Origin: Gluconobacter morbifer G707
Lineage (GTDB): Bacteria > Pseudomonadota > Alphaproteobacteria > Acetobacterales > Acetobacteraceae
NCBI RefSeq assembly: GCF_000234355.1
Contig: NZ_AGQV01000001.1
Span: 682,001 to 746,000, forward strand
Direction: 5' to 3'
DNA: 64,000 nt
In this document: positions 16,157 through 25,297 of the stretch, piece after piece
Layout of the letters: each line of letters begins with the position of its first letter
Position numbering within the stretch: the first letter of the stretch is position 1
Notes under the pieces: model-generated
What the model saw: only the letters and a program-made list of their open reading frames with translations
Told to the model about the DNA's origin: nothing
Databases searched by the model: none
Program-made: the position numbers and the translations under genes

Positions 16157-17916
16157 TGTGTGGCATTGCGGGTGTTTCCTGCCTTCCCGGGCACCGGCCG
16201 GATCAGGCGGCGCTGGACCGGATGTCACAGGCCATTTTCCATCGTGGGCCGGACGGAGAGGGGCGACTGGATCTCGCGGGGGCCGGCCTGCGTCACAGAC
16301 GTCTTTCGATCGTGGATATTGCCGGGGGAAAGCAGCCTTTTGTCCTCGGGGATGCCGCTCTGGTCGCGAATGGGGAGATCTACAACGATCCGCAGATCCG
16401 AAGCCGCTTTCCGGAGCACTGCTTCCGGACGGGTAGTGACTGTGAGCCGCCGCTCCATCTCTGGCTGAGGGACGGTGCGGGTTATACGCATGAACTGCGT
16501 GGCATGTATGCGATTGCCGCTGTAGAGGATGAGCATGGCCAGCACGAAATGGTGCTGTCGCGCGATCCTTTCGGGATCAAGCCGCTGTATGTGGCGGAAT
16601 ATCCGGGTGGCATCGCATTCGCTTCCGAGGCCCAGGCCCTGCTCGCAGGCGGATATGGCCGACGCGAAGTCCTGACCAGCAGCCGTGATGAACTCCTCCA
16701 GCTTCAGTTCACAACCGGACAGGACACGGTTCTCGCAGGGATCCGTCGTCTCCTGCCGGGTGAGACCCTGCGTATTCTGGACGGGCGCATCGTGGAATCC
16801 CGGCGGCGTTATCCCCTGCGGGAAGCGGAGGACATCGTGCCGGCCGAACTGACGGATGAACAGGCCATCCGGCGTCTTGATGCGGCCCTGATGGACAGTG
16901 TGCACGCACATCTGCGGGCGGATGTTCCGCTGGGTCTTTTCCTGTCCGGTGGAATTGATAGCGCGACCATTCTGGCTGCGGCCCATCGTCTGGGGCTGCC
17001 TCACCCTCTGACATGGACGGCGCGTTTTGACAGCGGCGCGGCAGATGAGGCGGAGGCCGCGGCCGGGCTGGCGCACGCGGTCGGGGCGCAGCACCATGTC
17101 CTGACGGTCACGGAAGAGATGGTGTGGCGGGATCTGCCCCGGATCGTGAGCTGCATGGATGATCCGGCAGCTGATTATGCCATCATCCCGACATGGTTTC
17201 TCGCCCGGGAGGCGCGGCGGGACGTGACGGTCATCCTGAGCGGAGAAGGTGGCGACGAACTTTTTGCCGGGTACGGACGCTATCGCCGTGTGTTGAGGCC
17301 CTGGTGGCAGGGGGGGCGGTCGCCCTATCGCTCCGGGACGTTCGGGAAACGCTTTCCGGGGCGCAGCCAGCAATGGCGGGCCGGTTTGTCCGCCACGGAA
17401 CTGGCGCTCGGTCTCGGCGGCCTGGAAGGAGCGCAGGCGCTGGACGTGGCGGAGTGGCTGCCGAATGATCTTCTGCTCAAGCTGGATCGCTGTCTGATGG
17501 CCCATTCGGCTGAAGGGCGCACGCCGTTGCTTGATCCGGTCGTGGCGAAGGCGGTCTGGCCGCTGGCGGCCCGGTTCAAGGTCCGGGACAGGTATGGCAA
17601 ATGGCTGCTGCGGCGCTGGCTTGAAACGGCGCTGCCCGAGTCGCGTCCCTTCGCGCCCAAACAGGGCTTTACCGTTCCGATCGGACACTGGATCGAGCGA
17701 TGGTCCAGACGGCTCGGTCCGCTCATGGCGCGACAGGACTGCATCCGTGCGTTGAATCTGCCGCTGGATGTCCGGTCCCTGTTCGAAACGGCCACACAAC
17801 GCGGGCATGTCAGGCAGGCCTGGACGCTTCTGTTCTATGCCCTGTGGCATCGGCATCATATCGAAAACATTCCCGCTGATGGCGATGTTTTCGACACCCT
17901 CGATCGCGCCGCATAG
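16156..17916 (+). CDS. asnB: Asparagine synthase (glutamine-hydrolysing) family protein
   Basis: A 586-residue class II amidotransferase. Cys2 (MCGIAG) is the glutaminase nucleophile, RRLSIVDIAGGKQPF and ANGEIYN line the glutamine site, and the synthetase domain has the PP-loop FLSGGIDSATI at about 264 and SGEGGDELFAGYGRY. It could make free asparagine, but paralogues of this type in glycosyltransferase clusters amidate sugar carboxylates, and its coupling (TGATG) to two glycosyltransferases favours a role in glycan modification. The choice between the two cannot be made from sequence alone. Confidence 0.88.
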   Translation: MCGIAGVSCLPGHRPDQAALDRMSQAIFHRGPDGEGRLDLAGAGLRHRRLSIVDIAGGKQPFVLGDAALVANGEIYNDPQIRSRFPEHCFRTGSDCEPPLHLWLRDGAGYTHELRGMYAIAAVEDEHGQHEMVLSRDPFGIKPLYVAEYPGGIAFASEAQALLAGGYGRREVLTSSRDELLQLQFTTGQDTVLAGIRRLLPGETLRILDGRIVESRRRYPLREAEDIVPAELTDEQAIRRLDAALMDSVHAHLRADVPLGLFLSGGIDSATILAAAHRLGLPHPLTWTARFDSGAADEAEAAAGLAHAVGAQHHVLTVTEEMVWRDLPRIVSCMDDPAADYAIIPTWFLAREARRDVTVILSGEGGDELFAGYGRYRRVLRPWWQGGRSPYRSGTFGKRFPGRSQQWRAGLSATELALGLGGLEGAQALDVAEWLPNDLLLKLDRCLMAHSAEGRTPLLDPVVAKAVWPLAARFKVRDRYGKWLLRRWLETALPESRPFAPKQGFTVPIGHWIERWSRRLGPLMARQDCIRALNLPLDVRSLFETATQRGHVRQAWTLLFYALWHRHHIENIPADGDVFDTLDRAA

Positions 17917-17950
17917 ACGCATATCTCCCTGAAAGACCAAAGGACCGAGC

Positions 17951-19270
17951 ATGCATTACGATCTCATCATCCGTGGCGGGCGCTGCGTTTTCCCCTGGGG
18001 GGAGGCCGATGCCGATCTGGGGGTTCGGAACGGGAAGATCGTTTCTCTTTCCGTGACGGCGCAGGATGAGGCCGGACGTGTGATTGATGCGAAGGGACTG
18101 CATGTTCTTCCCGGGCTGATTGATTCCCATGTTCATCTGCGCGATCCGGGGAAACCGGAAGTAGAGACGCTGGAAACCGGGACGCGGGCTGCGGCCCTTG
18201 GCGGGGTGGCAACGGTTTTTGACATGCCGAATACGTCTCCGGCCGTTACGGACCGGACGATGCTGGAGTGGAAATACGACCATATCACGAAGACGGCACA
18301 TGTGGATGTCGGCATGTATGTGGGGGCAACGCGCGAGAACACGCCGGATCTGGCCGAACTGGAACAGATGCCCGGTGTCTGTGCGATCAAGGTGTTTGCC
18401 GGATCGTCCACCGGCAACCTGATGATCGAGGATGATGCGGGGATCGAGGCCGTCATGCGTTCGGGGCATCGGCGGGTCTGTTTCCATTCCGAGGATGAGT
18501 ACCGTCTCCAGGCGCGCAAATCGCTGTTCCATGAAGGTCAGCCTTACGAAACGCACAGTCTGTGGCGGGATGTGGAATGTGCCTTTCTCGGCACGCGCCG
18601 CATCGTGTCCATTGCGCACAAGACCAACCGTCCGGCCCATATTCTGCACACATCCACGGCGGAAGAACTGGAATATCTCGCGGATCACCGCGACATCTGC
18701 TCGGTAGAGGTTCTGGTGAACCATCTCTCACAGATTGCACCGGACTGTTATGAGAAGCTGGGCGGTCTGGCCGTCATGAACCCTCCCCTGCGGGACCGGC
18801 GGCACTATGAGGCAAGCTGGCAGGCCGTGCGGGATGGGCGTGTGGACGTCGTGTCTTCCGATCATGCGCCGCATCCGCTGGATGCCAAGCGTCTGCCCTG
18901 GCCAAAATGTCCGTCCGGCCTGACCGGCGTGCAGACGATCGTTCCGGTTATGCTGGATCACGTCAATGCCGGACGGCTTTCCCTTTCGCGGCTGGTGGAT
19001 CTGATGGCGGCGGGTCCGGCCCGGATCTACGGTCTTCAGACCAAAGGGCGTTTGGCCGTCGGGTTCGATGCGGATTTCACGCTCGTGGACATGCAGGCTC
19101 AGCGCACGATTACCAATGACTGGATCGCGTCTCCCGTGGGCTGGACGCCATTTGACGGAACCTCCGTCAAGGGCTGGCCCATGGCGACCATCGTGCGGGG
19201 GACGGTTGTCATGGAGAATGATGCCGTGACCGGAAGCGCGACGGGACGTCCTGCCAAATTTGCGCCTTGA
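17951..19270 (+). CDS. pyrC: Dihydroorotase
   Basis: A 439-residue amidohydrolase that closes carbamoyl-aspartate to dihydroorotate. The metal motif is DSHVHLRDPG (H60, H62), the bridging Lys lies in IKVFAGSSTG near 147, HTST and SSDHAPHP provide further His and Asp ligands. FAGSSTGNLM is typical of the bacterial dihydroorotase rather than allantoinase or hydantoinase. It stands 34 bases after asnB with AGACCAAAGGA upstream and may have its own promoter or end the long run. Confidence 0.92.
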   Translation: MHYDLIIRGGRCVFPWGEADADLGVRNGKIVSLSVTAQDEAGRVIDAKGLHVLPGLIDSHVHLRDPGKPEVETLETGTRAAALGGVATVFDMPNTSPAVTDRTMLEWKYDHITKTAHVDVGMYVGATRENTPDLAELEQMPGVCAIKVFAGSSTGNLMIEDDAGIEAVMRSGHRRVCFHSEDEYRLQARKSLFHEGQPYETHSLWRDVECAFLGTRRIVSIAHKTNRPAHILHTSTAEELEYLADHRDICSVEVLVNHLSQIAPDCYEKLGGLAVMNPPLRDRRHYEASWQAVRDGRVDVVSSDHAPHPLDAKRLPWPKCPSGLTGVQTIVPVMLDHVNAGRLSLSRLVDLMAAGPARIYGLQTKGRLAVGFDADFTLVDMQAQRTITNDWIASPVGWTPFDGTSVKGWPMATIVRGTVVMENDAVTGSATGRPAKFAP

Positions 19271-19315
19271 TCAGGCGATAGGGGGCGCGCCGCTTCGATC
19301 ATGAAAGGGAGCTTT

Positions 19316-19696
19316 ATGAGTCGTTCCGTCATCGCCCTGTGCGGCCTGTCTCTTCTGGCCGTACTGTCCACCAGCGTCGTTCAGGCGGCCGAATCCTCCT
19401 GGACGGCCGCCAAATGCGGCGCCGAACCACAGGCTCCTGCCATCAAGGCCGGAACCGTGGCGCAGTACAATGACAGTGTGGATCGCGTAACGGCTTACGA
19501 AAAGGCTGCCCGGGCCTACAACGCCTGCGTCTCGGGGCAGGCCAACCGGGAAGAGACGGCCATCAGCCAGGAAGCCAGTGCGAAAATCTCGCATATTCAT
19601 GCGGGAAGCGCGGCCGTGCAGGGTCATATCGCCGCCAGCTTCCAGAAACTCTCCACCGAACTGACGACGGCCGGACGCAAGCTGGGTCATCACTGA
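19316..19696 (+). CDS. Secreted protein of unknown function
   Basis: A 126-residue protein with a clear signal peptide (to AVQAAES, about residue 24), two cysteines in the mature part (AAKCGAE and YNACVSG) that could pair, and a helical, Ala-rich C-terminal half without recognised motifs. ATG 19316 was chosen because GGGAG lies 5 bases upstream; an ATG at 19301 lacks a good site. Found convergent with a small lipoprotein gene. I do not recognise the family. Confidence 0.7.
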   Translation: MSRSVIALCGLSLLAVLSTSVVQAAESSWTAAKCGAEPQAPAIKAGTVAQYNDSVDRVTAYEKAARAYNACVSGQANREETAISQEASAKISHIHAGSAAVQGHIAASFQKLSTELTTAGRKLGHH

Positions 19697-19718
19697 TCCT
19701 TCTGCCTGTGGGTGTTGC

Positions 19719-20015
19719 TTACTGACCCATGCGTTCCTGATTCTGTAATGGAGTCAGGGATGTGGGTCCTTCATAGGTCTGACGGGCGACATTCGGCATC
19801 AGGTCCGGCCGGGCATAACATTCCGTACCCTCGAAGCTGGTCGTGCAGTAAGGCTGTGGAGGCGGCGGTCCGATTGGGCGGGCACAGAAGCTGTCTCCGT
19901 CATAGAGATAGGCCGTGCTGCAATCCTTTCCCGTCACGGCGGATGCCAGGCGATCCGGGGCGCAGGCGGTCAGAAGGGCGAAGGGGAGCAGCAGGATCAG
20001 GGCGCGCTTCATCAT
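19719..20015 (-). CDS. Small Cys-rich lipoprotein, unknown function
   Basis: A 98-residue predicted lipoprotein with lipobox LLTACAP (Cys18). The mature part has four further cysteines (GKDCST, FCARP, PYCTTS, TECYARP), most likely two disulfides, and ends with a disordered tail. No domain recognised. It is convergent with the secreted protein gene at 19316 and divergent from the YfgM-like gene. Confidence 0.7.
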   Translation of the reverse strand: MMKRALILLLPFALLTACAPDRLASAVTGKDCSTAYLYDGDSFCARPIGPPPPQPYCTTSFEGTECYARPDLMPNVARQTYEGPTSLTPLQNQERMGQ

Positions 20016-20225
20016 AGGAAGGTTCTGAGCCGGTTCCGGTTAAGGAAGTCTGAAGACCGGATGTTTTTTCTGTTGCGGTATGATTTTCCCTCAATGCATA
20101 TCCTCTCGGGCGGAGAGAAGCGGAATGCGACCGCCGGGGGAAACTGTGGGGAACAGTTTGCCGCGGGCAGGCGGCGGCTGTATGGTTCCGCGAACAGTTT
20201 GAAGACCGATCCAGCAGGGGACCAG

Positions 20226-20906
20226 GTGGCGGACGATTTCATCGCAGACGTGAATAGCGAAATTCAGGCACAGCGCCTGCGTGCCATGGCGCGACGTGTT
20301 GGTGGCATCGTGGCCGCCGTGATCGTTGTCGGAGCCGTTGGAGGCGGGTTGTGGGGATGGAATGTCCATTCCCGCCATGAGGCCCAGCGGCTGGCTTCGG
20401 CCCAGTATTTCGGGGCCGTGCAGAGCCTGTCCGATCCCAAGCATGACGCGGCGGCAACCCGGAAGGCCGAGACGGAATTCCAAGATTTAACCGATCATGG
20501 CCCGGTGGGCGTGCGCGCCTATGCGGGGTTGCGTCTGGCAGATCTGAAGGCGCACGACCACGACATGGTGGCGGCCCTGAAGTCCTGGAATGCCGTTGCG
20601 GCGGATGACAGGGCCGAGCCGGCCCTGCGCAGCATGGCACGATACATGGCGTTGAATGCCCAGACGGACACGGCTGACCCGAAGACTCTGCGTGCGGGGT
20701 ATGAAGCGCTTGTCCAGAACGGTGGCGGCTGGTCCGCGCTCGCACAGGAAGGGCTGGTCGCGCTGGACCTGCGTCCCGGCGCGACGCCTGACCAGCAGAA
20801 AGAGGCGCACCGTCTCCTGACCCAGATCGTGAGCAGCAATACCGCGACAGAGGGAACCCGTGCACGGGCGCAGGCCCTCCTCGAAACCTTTGGAGACGCT
20901 GGTTGA
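20226..20906 (+). CDS. YfgM-like TPR membrane protein
   Basis: About 226 residues: a short cytoplasmic head (DFIADVNSEIQAQRLRAM), one membrane helix (GGIVAAVIVVGAVGGGLWGW), then a periplasmic helical-repeat domain of TPR type. In alphaproteobacteria this protein precedes a BamB-like propeller and Der, as here; the E. coli counterpart YfgM works with the Sec translocon and periplasmic chaperones. GTG 20226 is preferred: AGGGGA stands about 5 bases upstream and homologues begin near DDFI. An in-frame TTG at 20199 is an alternative. Confidence 0.8.
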   Translation: MADDFIADVNSEIQAQRLRAMARRVGGIVAAVIVVGAVGGGLWGWNVHSRHEAQRLASAQYFGAVQSLSDPKHDAAATRKAETEFQDLTDHGPVGVRAYAGLRLADLKAHDHDMVAALKSWNAVAADDRAEPALRSMARYMALNAQTDTADPKTLRAGYEALVQNGGGWSALAQEGLVALDLRPGATPDQQKEAHRLLTQIVSSNTATEGTRARAQALLETFGDAG

Positions 20907-22303
20907 TGCGCCGTCCTGACTGTTTGTCCCTGTCTTCCATGAACCGTCGCTCTCTTCTGCGGACGGCCTGTTCCGGGGTGGCTGTCGCGGCCCTTGGCGG
21001 GTGCAGCCTGTTCGAGGATGACAAGAAGCCGACCCTGGCCGGTCATCGCGTCAATATCCTTTCCACCGGTGCCGGTCTGACCGTGGACAAGGATGACCAT
21101 ACCCCGATCCGGCTAGCCCCTGTTCAGGCCGTGAGCGAATGGCTTCAGGCTGAACGGACCCCTGACCATGTTGCGGTCAATGCGCAGTGGAAGGGGCCCC
21201 AGCTGACATGGAGCCATTCCGTCGGCGCGAACACCGATCCCGCAAGCATGCTGTCCATGATCGCGATCATGCCCAACAACCGTGGCGCCATTCAGTCGCC
21301 TCCTGTTATCGGGAACGGGCGTCTCTTCACGACTGACGCGCAGGGTGTGGTCAAGGCCTGGACCTGGCCGGGGCGCAGGCATCTGTGGACGCGTCAGCCC
21401 GCACCGAAAAATTCCCGGTCCACCAATATCGGCGGTGGTCTCGCGCTGGATGGGGACACGCTCTACATCGTGGATGGTGTGGCGCAGGCGCTGGCCGTGG
21501 ATGCGGAGACCGGAAAACCTCACTGGGTCGTGAATCTGGGAACGCCTGGCCGTTCCGCTCCGACGGTGGCGGAAGGTCTGGTTGTCTTCGGCACCATTGA
21601 TGAACGGCTGTTCGCGCTGGACGCCAAGACCGGCCGTCAGATCTGGACCTATCAAGCGACGGCTGCCGACACGGTCATCTTCGGACAGGCCGCGCCGGCT
21701 CTCGTGGATGGTGTTGTCCTGGCCGGGTTTGGCAGTGGTGACCTCGTGGCCTTGCGTGCCACGTCTGGCGAGATGGTCTGGAGTGACAGTCTGGGTGGCG
21801 CCAACGGCATGGGCGCCATGCTCGATTTCTCGTGTATTCGTGGAGCGCCCGTCATCATTGACGGTACGGCTTATGCCGTTTCGCTTGCAAATGTTCTTGT
21901 GTCGATCGACATGCGCTCGGGACGTCGTCTGTGGGAGCGGGAGATCAGCGGGCAGAATCCGCTCGTGATCTGTGGAGACTGGCTGTATGTCCTCTCTACT
22001 GACCAGCAGCTGGCCTGTCTGGACCGTCTGTCCGGACATGTGCGCTGGATCACGCAGCTGCGTCGTTTCCGGCGGGAATCCGTCCAGAAGGATGCGGTGA
22101 ACTGGGTGGGGCCGGTGCTGGCCGAGGGCAAGCTGGTCTGTTTCTCGAACCTGCCGCCGGAAGGCATGGCTGTTGTGAATGCCGTGACTGGCGAATTTGA
22201 AATGCGCCGCAAGACAACCGCGCCGTGCGAAGTGCAGCCCATTGTCTGTGACGGACATGTACTGACGCTTTCGCAGGATGCTGTCCTGCGGGCCTATGGC
22301 TGA
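20906..22303 (+). CDS. bamB: BamB-like outer-membrane assembly lipoprotein (PQQ-type propeller)
   Basis: A beta-propeller lipoprotein of 454-465 residues. The lipobox is LGGCS, followed by repeated PQQ/Trp-docking blades such as LFALDAKTGRQIWTY, LVALRATSGEMVW and SIDMRSGRRLWERE. It should sit on the periplasmic face of the outer membrane and assist the BamA complex. ATG 20906 overlaps the previous stop (TGATG). ATG 20939 would give a tighter signal peptide (MNRRSLLRTACSG) and may be the real start. Followed by der with overlap. Confidence 0.88.
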   Translation: MRRPDCLSLSSMNRRSLLRTACSGVAVAALGGCSLFEDDKKPTLAGHRVNILSTGAGLTVDKDDHTPIRLAPVQAVSEWLQAERTPDHVAVNAQWKGPQLTWSHSVGANTDPASMLSMIAIMPNNRGAIQSPPVIGNGRLFTTDAQGVVKAWTWPGRRHLWTRQPAPKNSRSTNIGGGLALDGDTLYIVDGVAQALAVDAETGKPHWVVNLGTPGRSAPTVAEGLVVFGTIDERLFALDAKTGRQIWTYQATAADTVIFGQAAPALVDGVVLAGFGSGDLVALRATSGEMVWSDSLGGANGMGAMLDFSCIRGAPVIIDGTAYAVSLANVLVSIDMRSGRRLWEREISGQNPLVICGDWLYVLSTDQQLACLDRLSGHVRWITQLRRFRRESVQKDAVNWVGPVLAEGKLVCFSNLPPEGMAVVNAVTGEFEMRRKTTAPCEVQPIVCDGHVLTLSQDAVLRAYG

Positions 22304-23705
22304 ACGAATGACCTCTGAGAACCTGCCCGTCGTTGTTATCGCCGGGCGCCCGAATGTCGGGAAATCCACTCTTTTCAACCGTCTTGTCGGGCGGCGTCAG
22401 GCCATCGTGTCTGACATGCCGGGTGTTACCCGTGACCGCAAGGAGGGGGAAGCCCTGCTGCGCGGGCGCAGGGTCCGGCTGATCGATACGGCCGGGCTGG
22501 AAGAAGCTGCGCCGGACACGCTGTTCGGCCGCATGCGTGCGTCTTCGGAATCTGCTGTTGGTATGGCGGATCTGGTGCTGTTCTGCATTGATGCCCGCTC
22601 GGGCATCACGCCGGCGGACGCGCATTTCGCCCAGTGGCTGCGGCGGCAGAACCGCCCCGTGCTGCTGATTGCGAACAAGGCCGAAGGGCAGGCCGGGACG
22701 AATGCGGCGTTGGAAGCCTATTCGCTCGGTCTGGGGACACCTCTGGCTCTGTCCGCCGAGCATGGCGAGGGGATTGCGGATCTGATGGGCGCGATCGCCG
22801 AGCGCCTGCCGCCGGAAGAGCGCCGGAAACGCCCGAAACCGCCACCTCCCGTTGAAGGGGAAGGCGGCGTGGAGCAGGAAGAGGAACGACCCGCCGGCCC
22901 GCTGCGTCTGGCGATCATCGGCCGTCCGAATGCTGGAAAGTCCACGCTGCTGAACTGTCTGCTGGGCGAGGAGCGCATGATTACCGGGCCGGAAGCCGGG
23001 CTGACCCGTGATTCCGTCTCGGTTGACCTGCATGATGATGTCGGTCCGATCCGGCTGGTTGATACGGCAGGGATGCGCAAGCGCGCCCGGGTGGAGCAGT
23101 CGCTGGAGCGGATGTCCGTTTCTGCTTCGATCGAGGCTCTGAAAATGGCGGAGGTGGTCGTTCTGGTCATTGACGCCACGCTGGGCGTTCATGAGCAGGA
23201 TCTTCAGATCGGCCGCCTGATCGAGCGGGAAGGGCGCGCCTGCGTCATTGCCCTGAACAAATGGGATGCGGTCGAGGACAGGAACGCGACACGCAAGGCG
23301 ATTCTGGACCGGCTGGAAATATCCCTGGCGCAGGTTCGCGGGATTCCGGTGGTGACGTTCTCGGCCCTGACGGGAGCGGGGGTTCAGCGTCTGCTGCCTG
23401 CAGTGCGTAATGTTTACGAGATCTGGAATTCCCGCGTGACCACCGGTGAACTCAACCGCTGGTTCGAGGATGCCCTGGAGCGTCACCAGCCGCCGCTGGT
23501 AGATGGGCGCCGCCTCAAGCTGCGGTACATGACGCAGGCCAAGAGCCGTCCGCCGACGTTCATCCTGTTCGGGACGCGGGCGGAACAGTTGCCGGATTCC
23601 TATAAACGCTATCTAGTCAATGGACTACGGGAGACATTTCACATGCCGGGCGTTCCCATCCGGCTTCAGCTACGGGGTACGAAGAACCCCTATGCGGAGA
23701 AATGA
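22296..23705 (+). CDS. der: Ribosome-associated GTPase Der (EngA)
   Basis: A 469-residue protein with two tandem GTPase domains and a C-terminal KH-like domain, needed for 50S ribosome assembly. Domain 1: GRPNVGKSTLF, DMPGVTRD, DTAGLEE, NKAEG. Domain 2: GRPNAGKSTLL, GPEAGLTRD, DTAGMRK, NKWD. The first NKxD reads NKAEG, with Glu in place of the usual Asp. A Pro- and Glu-rich linker (about residues 180-200) joins the two domains. ATG 22296 lies inside bamB; ATG 22308 is also possible. Confidence 0.96.
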   Translation: MAERMTSENLPVVVIAGRPNVGKSTLFNRLVGRRQAIVSDMPGVTRDRKEGEALLRGRRVRLIDTAGLEEAAPDTLFGRMRASSESAVGMADLVLFCIDARSGITPADAHFAQWLRRQNRPVLLIANKAEGQAGTNAALEAYSLGLGTPLALSAEHGEGIADLMGAIAERLPPEERRKRPKPPPPVEGEGGVEQEEERPAGPLRLAIIGRPNAGKSTLLNCLLGEERMITGPEAGLTRDSVSVDLHDDVGPIRLVDTAGMRKRARVEQSLERMSVSASIEALKMAEVVVLVIDATLGVHEQDLQIGRLIEREGRACVIALNKWDAVEDRNATRKAILDRLEISLAQVRGIPVVTFSALTGAGVQRLLPAVRNVYEIWNSRVTTGELNRWFEDALERHQPPLVDGRRLKLRYMTQAKSRPPTFILFGTRAEQLPDSYKRYLVNGLRETFHMPGVPIRLQLRGTKNPYAEK

Positions 23706-23878
23706 TCATCTATTTCCGTTCGCGTTGAACGCATCGGGAAAACGGAACAATAACTTTCCGTGTCTTGCCTCCTGTGTCGGGGCGGGACATTCTTCCCCAG
23801 ACATGACGCATCTTTTTCAATGAGAAGACAGGCTATGTCTGCGGATCGCGATGGATAATCAGGTGAGGACCCGAAGGT

Positions 23879-25291
23879 ATGGCAGAAATCGCTTCGATCC
23901 GAAGTGACGAAGACGCTGGCAGTCCTCATCGAAGCACCGCCCGGGCAACAACGCTGGCAATCCTTGCAGCTCTCGCAGGCCTGATGTTTGGTCTGGATAC
24001 AGGCGTGGTTGCCGGCGCGCTGCCCTTTATCGCTACAGATTTTCACGCCACTGACACCCTTCAGGGATGGATCGTTTCGTCCATGATGGCGGGGGCTGCC
24101 GTCGGATCGCTGTTTGCGGGGCGGGTCTCGGCCCGATTCGGGCGGACAGGGGCCATGCTGGGCGCGGCTGTCCTGTTTCTGACGGGGACATCGTTCTGTG
24201 CGCTGGCTCCTGCACCGACTGTCCTGATCATTGGCCGGCTCTTCCTCGGGCTGGCTGTGGGAATCGCGGCATTTGCCGCTCCGCTTTATATTTCTGAAAT
24301 CACGATTGAGTCCGCCCGCGGGGCCATGATCTCGTTCTATCAGCTCATGGTTTCTTTAGGGATATTCCTGGCATTCGTGTCAGACAGTCTGCTGGCGTCT
24401 GGCGGGCACTGGCGGGTCATGCTTGGGGTTATGGCCATTCCCGCGAGCGGTTTTCTTGGAATCGTGCTGATCCTTCCCCATAGCCCGCGCTGGCTGATGA
24501 TGAAGGGCGATACGGAGCGCGCACGACGCGTTCTGCATACGCTCCGTTCGGACCGGGAGGTTGCGGAGGCGGAACTGATGGACATCCAGTCCCGCCTCAG
24601 AAAAAGCAGTAATGCCGGTTTCGGACTGTTCAGGACCAATCCCAACTTCCGCAGAACGGTTTTTCTGGGGATGCTGCTTCAGATCATGCAGCAGCTCTCC
24701 GGGATCAACGCGCTCCTTTATTATGCCCCCCGTGTGTTTCAGGCTGCCCATTTCGGAGCGCACGCTTCCATCTGGGCGACAACGCTGGTCGGTCTCGTCA
24801 ACATGACCTTCACAGGTGTCGCCATTGCATCCGTTGACCGGTGGGGACGGCGCCCGCTTCTGATCCTGAGCTGTGCGCTCGCGGCGTTCTCCCTTCTTGG
24901 CGTCGGCGTTCTGCTGGGGATCGGAGCGAGCAGTCTGGCATCCCAGCTTGCCTTGTGTGGTTTCGTGATCCTGTTCGTTGCCGGTTTTGCCATTGGGGAA
25001 GGCCCCCTGGTCTGGACCCTGTGCTCTGAAGTCCAGCCCACGCGGGGGCGGGATTTCGGGATTGGATGCTCCACCGTTACAAACTGGGTGGCCAACTGGG
25101 CGATTTCCTATACTTTCCCAGTCATCATGGCGGCTGTCGGGGCATCCCTGACCTTCCTGATGTTTGCCGTGTTTAACGGCCTTTTCATCCTGATGACGCT
25201 GTTTATGGTGCCAGAGACAAAAGGTGTCTCCCTCGAAAATCTGGAGACCAATCTTTTCGCAGGGAGACGTCTGCGTGACCTGGGGCAGTAG
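23879..25291 (+). CDS. MFS sugar transporter (sugar porter family)
   Basis: A 470-residue, 12-helix transporter with sugar-porter signatures: LFGLDTGVVAGALPF in helix 1, GRLFLGLAVGIAA, a PHSPRWLM loop after helix 6, QQLSGINALLYYAP in helix 7, DRWGRRPLL and the terminal VPETKG motif. QQLSGIN and the layout resemble GalP/XylE-type proton symporters of hexoses or pentoses. A gap of 173 bases after der probably holds its promoter; the second transporter follows after six bases. Confidence 0.92.
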   Translation: MAEIASIRSDEDAGSPHRSTARATTLAILAALAGLMFGLDTGVVAGALPFIATDFHATDTLQGWIVSSMMAGAAVGSLFAGRVSARFGRTGAMLGAAVLFLTGTSFCALAPAPTVLIIGRLFLGLAVGIAAFAAPLYISEITIESARGAMISFYQLMVSLGIFLAFVSDSLLASGGHWRVMLGVMAIPASGFLGIVLILPHSPRWLMMKGDTERARRVLHTLRSDREVAEAELMDIQSRLRKSSNAGFGLFRTNPNFRRTVFLGMLLQIMQQLSGINALLYYAPRVFQAAHFGAHASIWATTLVGLVNMTFTGVAIASVDRWGRRPLLILSCALAAFSLLGVGVLLGIGASSLASQLALCGFVILFVAGFAIGEGPLVWTLCSEVQPTRGRDFGIGCSTVTNWVANWAISYTFPVIMAAVGASLTFLMFAVFNGLFILMTLFMVPETKGVSLENLETNLFAGRRLRDLGQ

Positions 25292-25297
25292 ATCATC

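Noticed and set aside
16225-17952. 575-codon open frame antisense to asnB
   Set aside because: Shadow of a well-supported gene; composition (many Arg, Pro, His, Gln) is typical of antisense frames.
21113-23486. Two long minus-strand frames (421 and 478 codons) across bamB and der
   Set aside because: Both mirror strongly conserved plus-strand genes, overlap each other, and show no protein motif.
23742-23761. Short inverted repeat ACGGAA / TTCCGT before the sugar porter
   Set aside because: Only six bases per arm; at this frequency it is expected by chance, and no other operator feature accompanies it.
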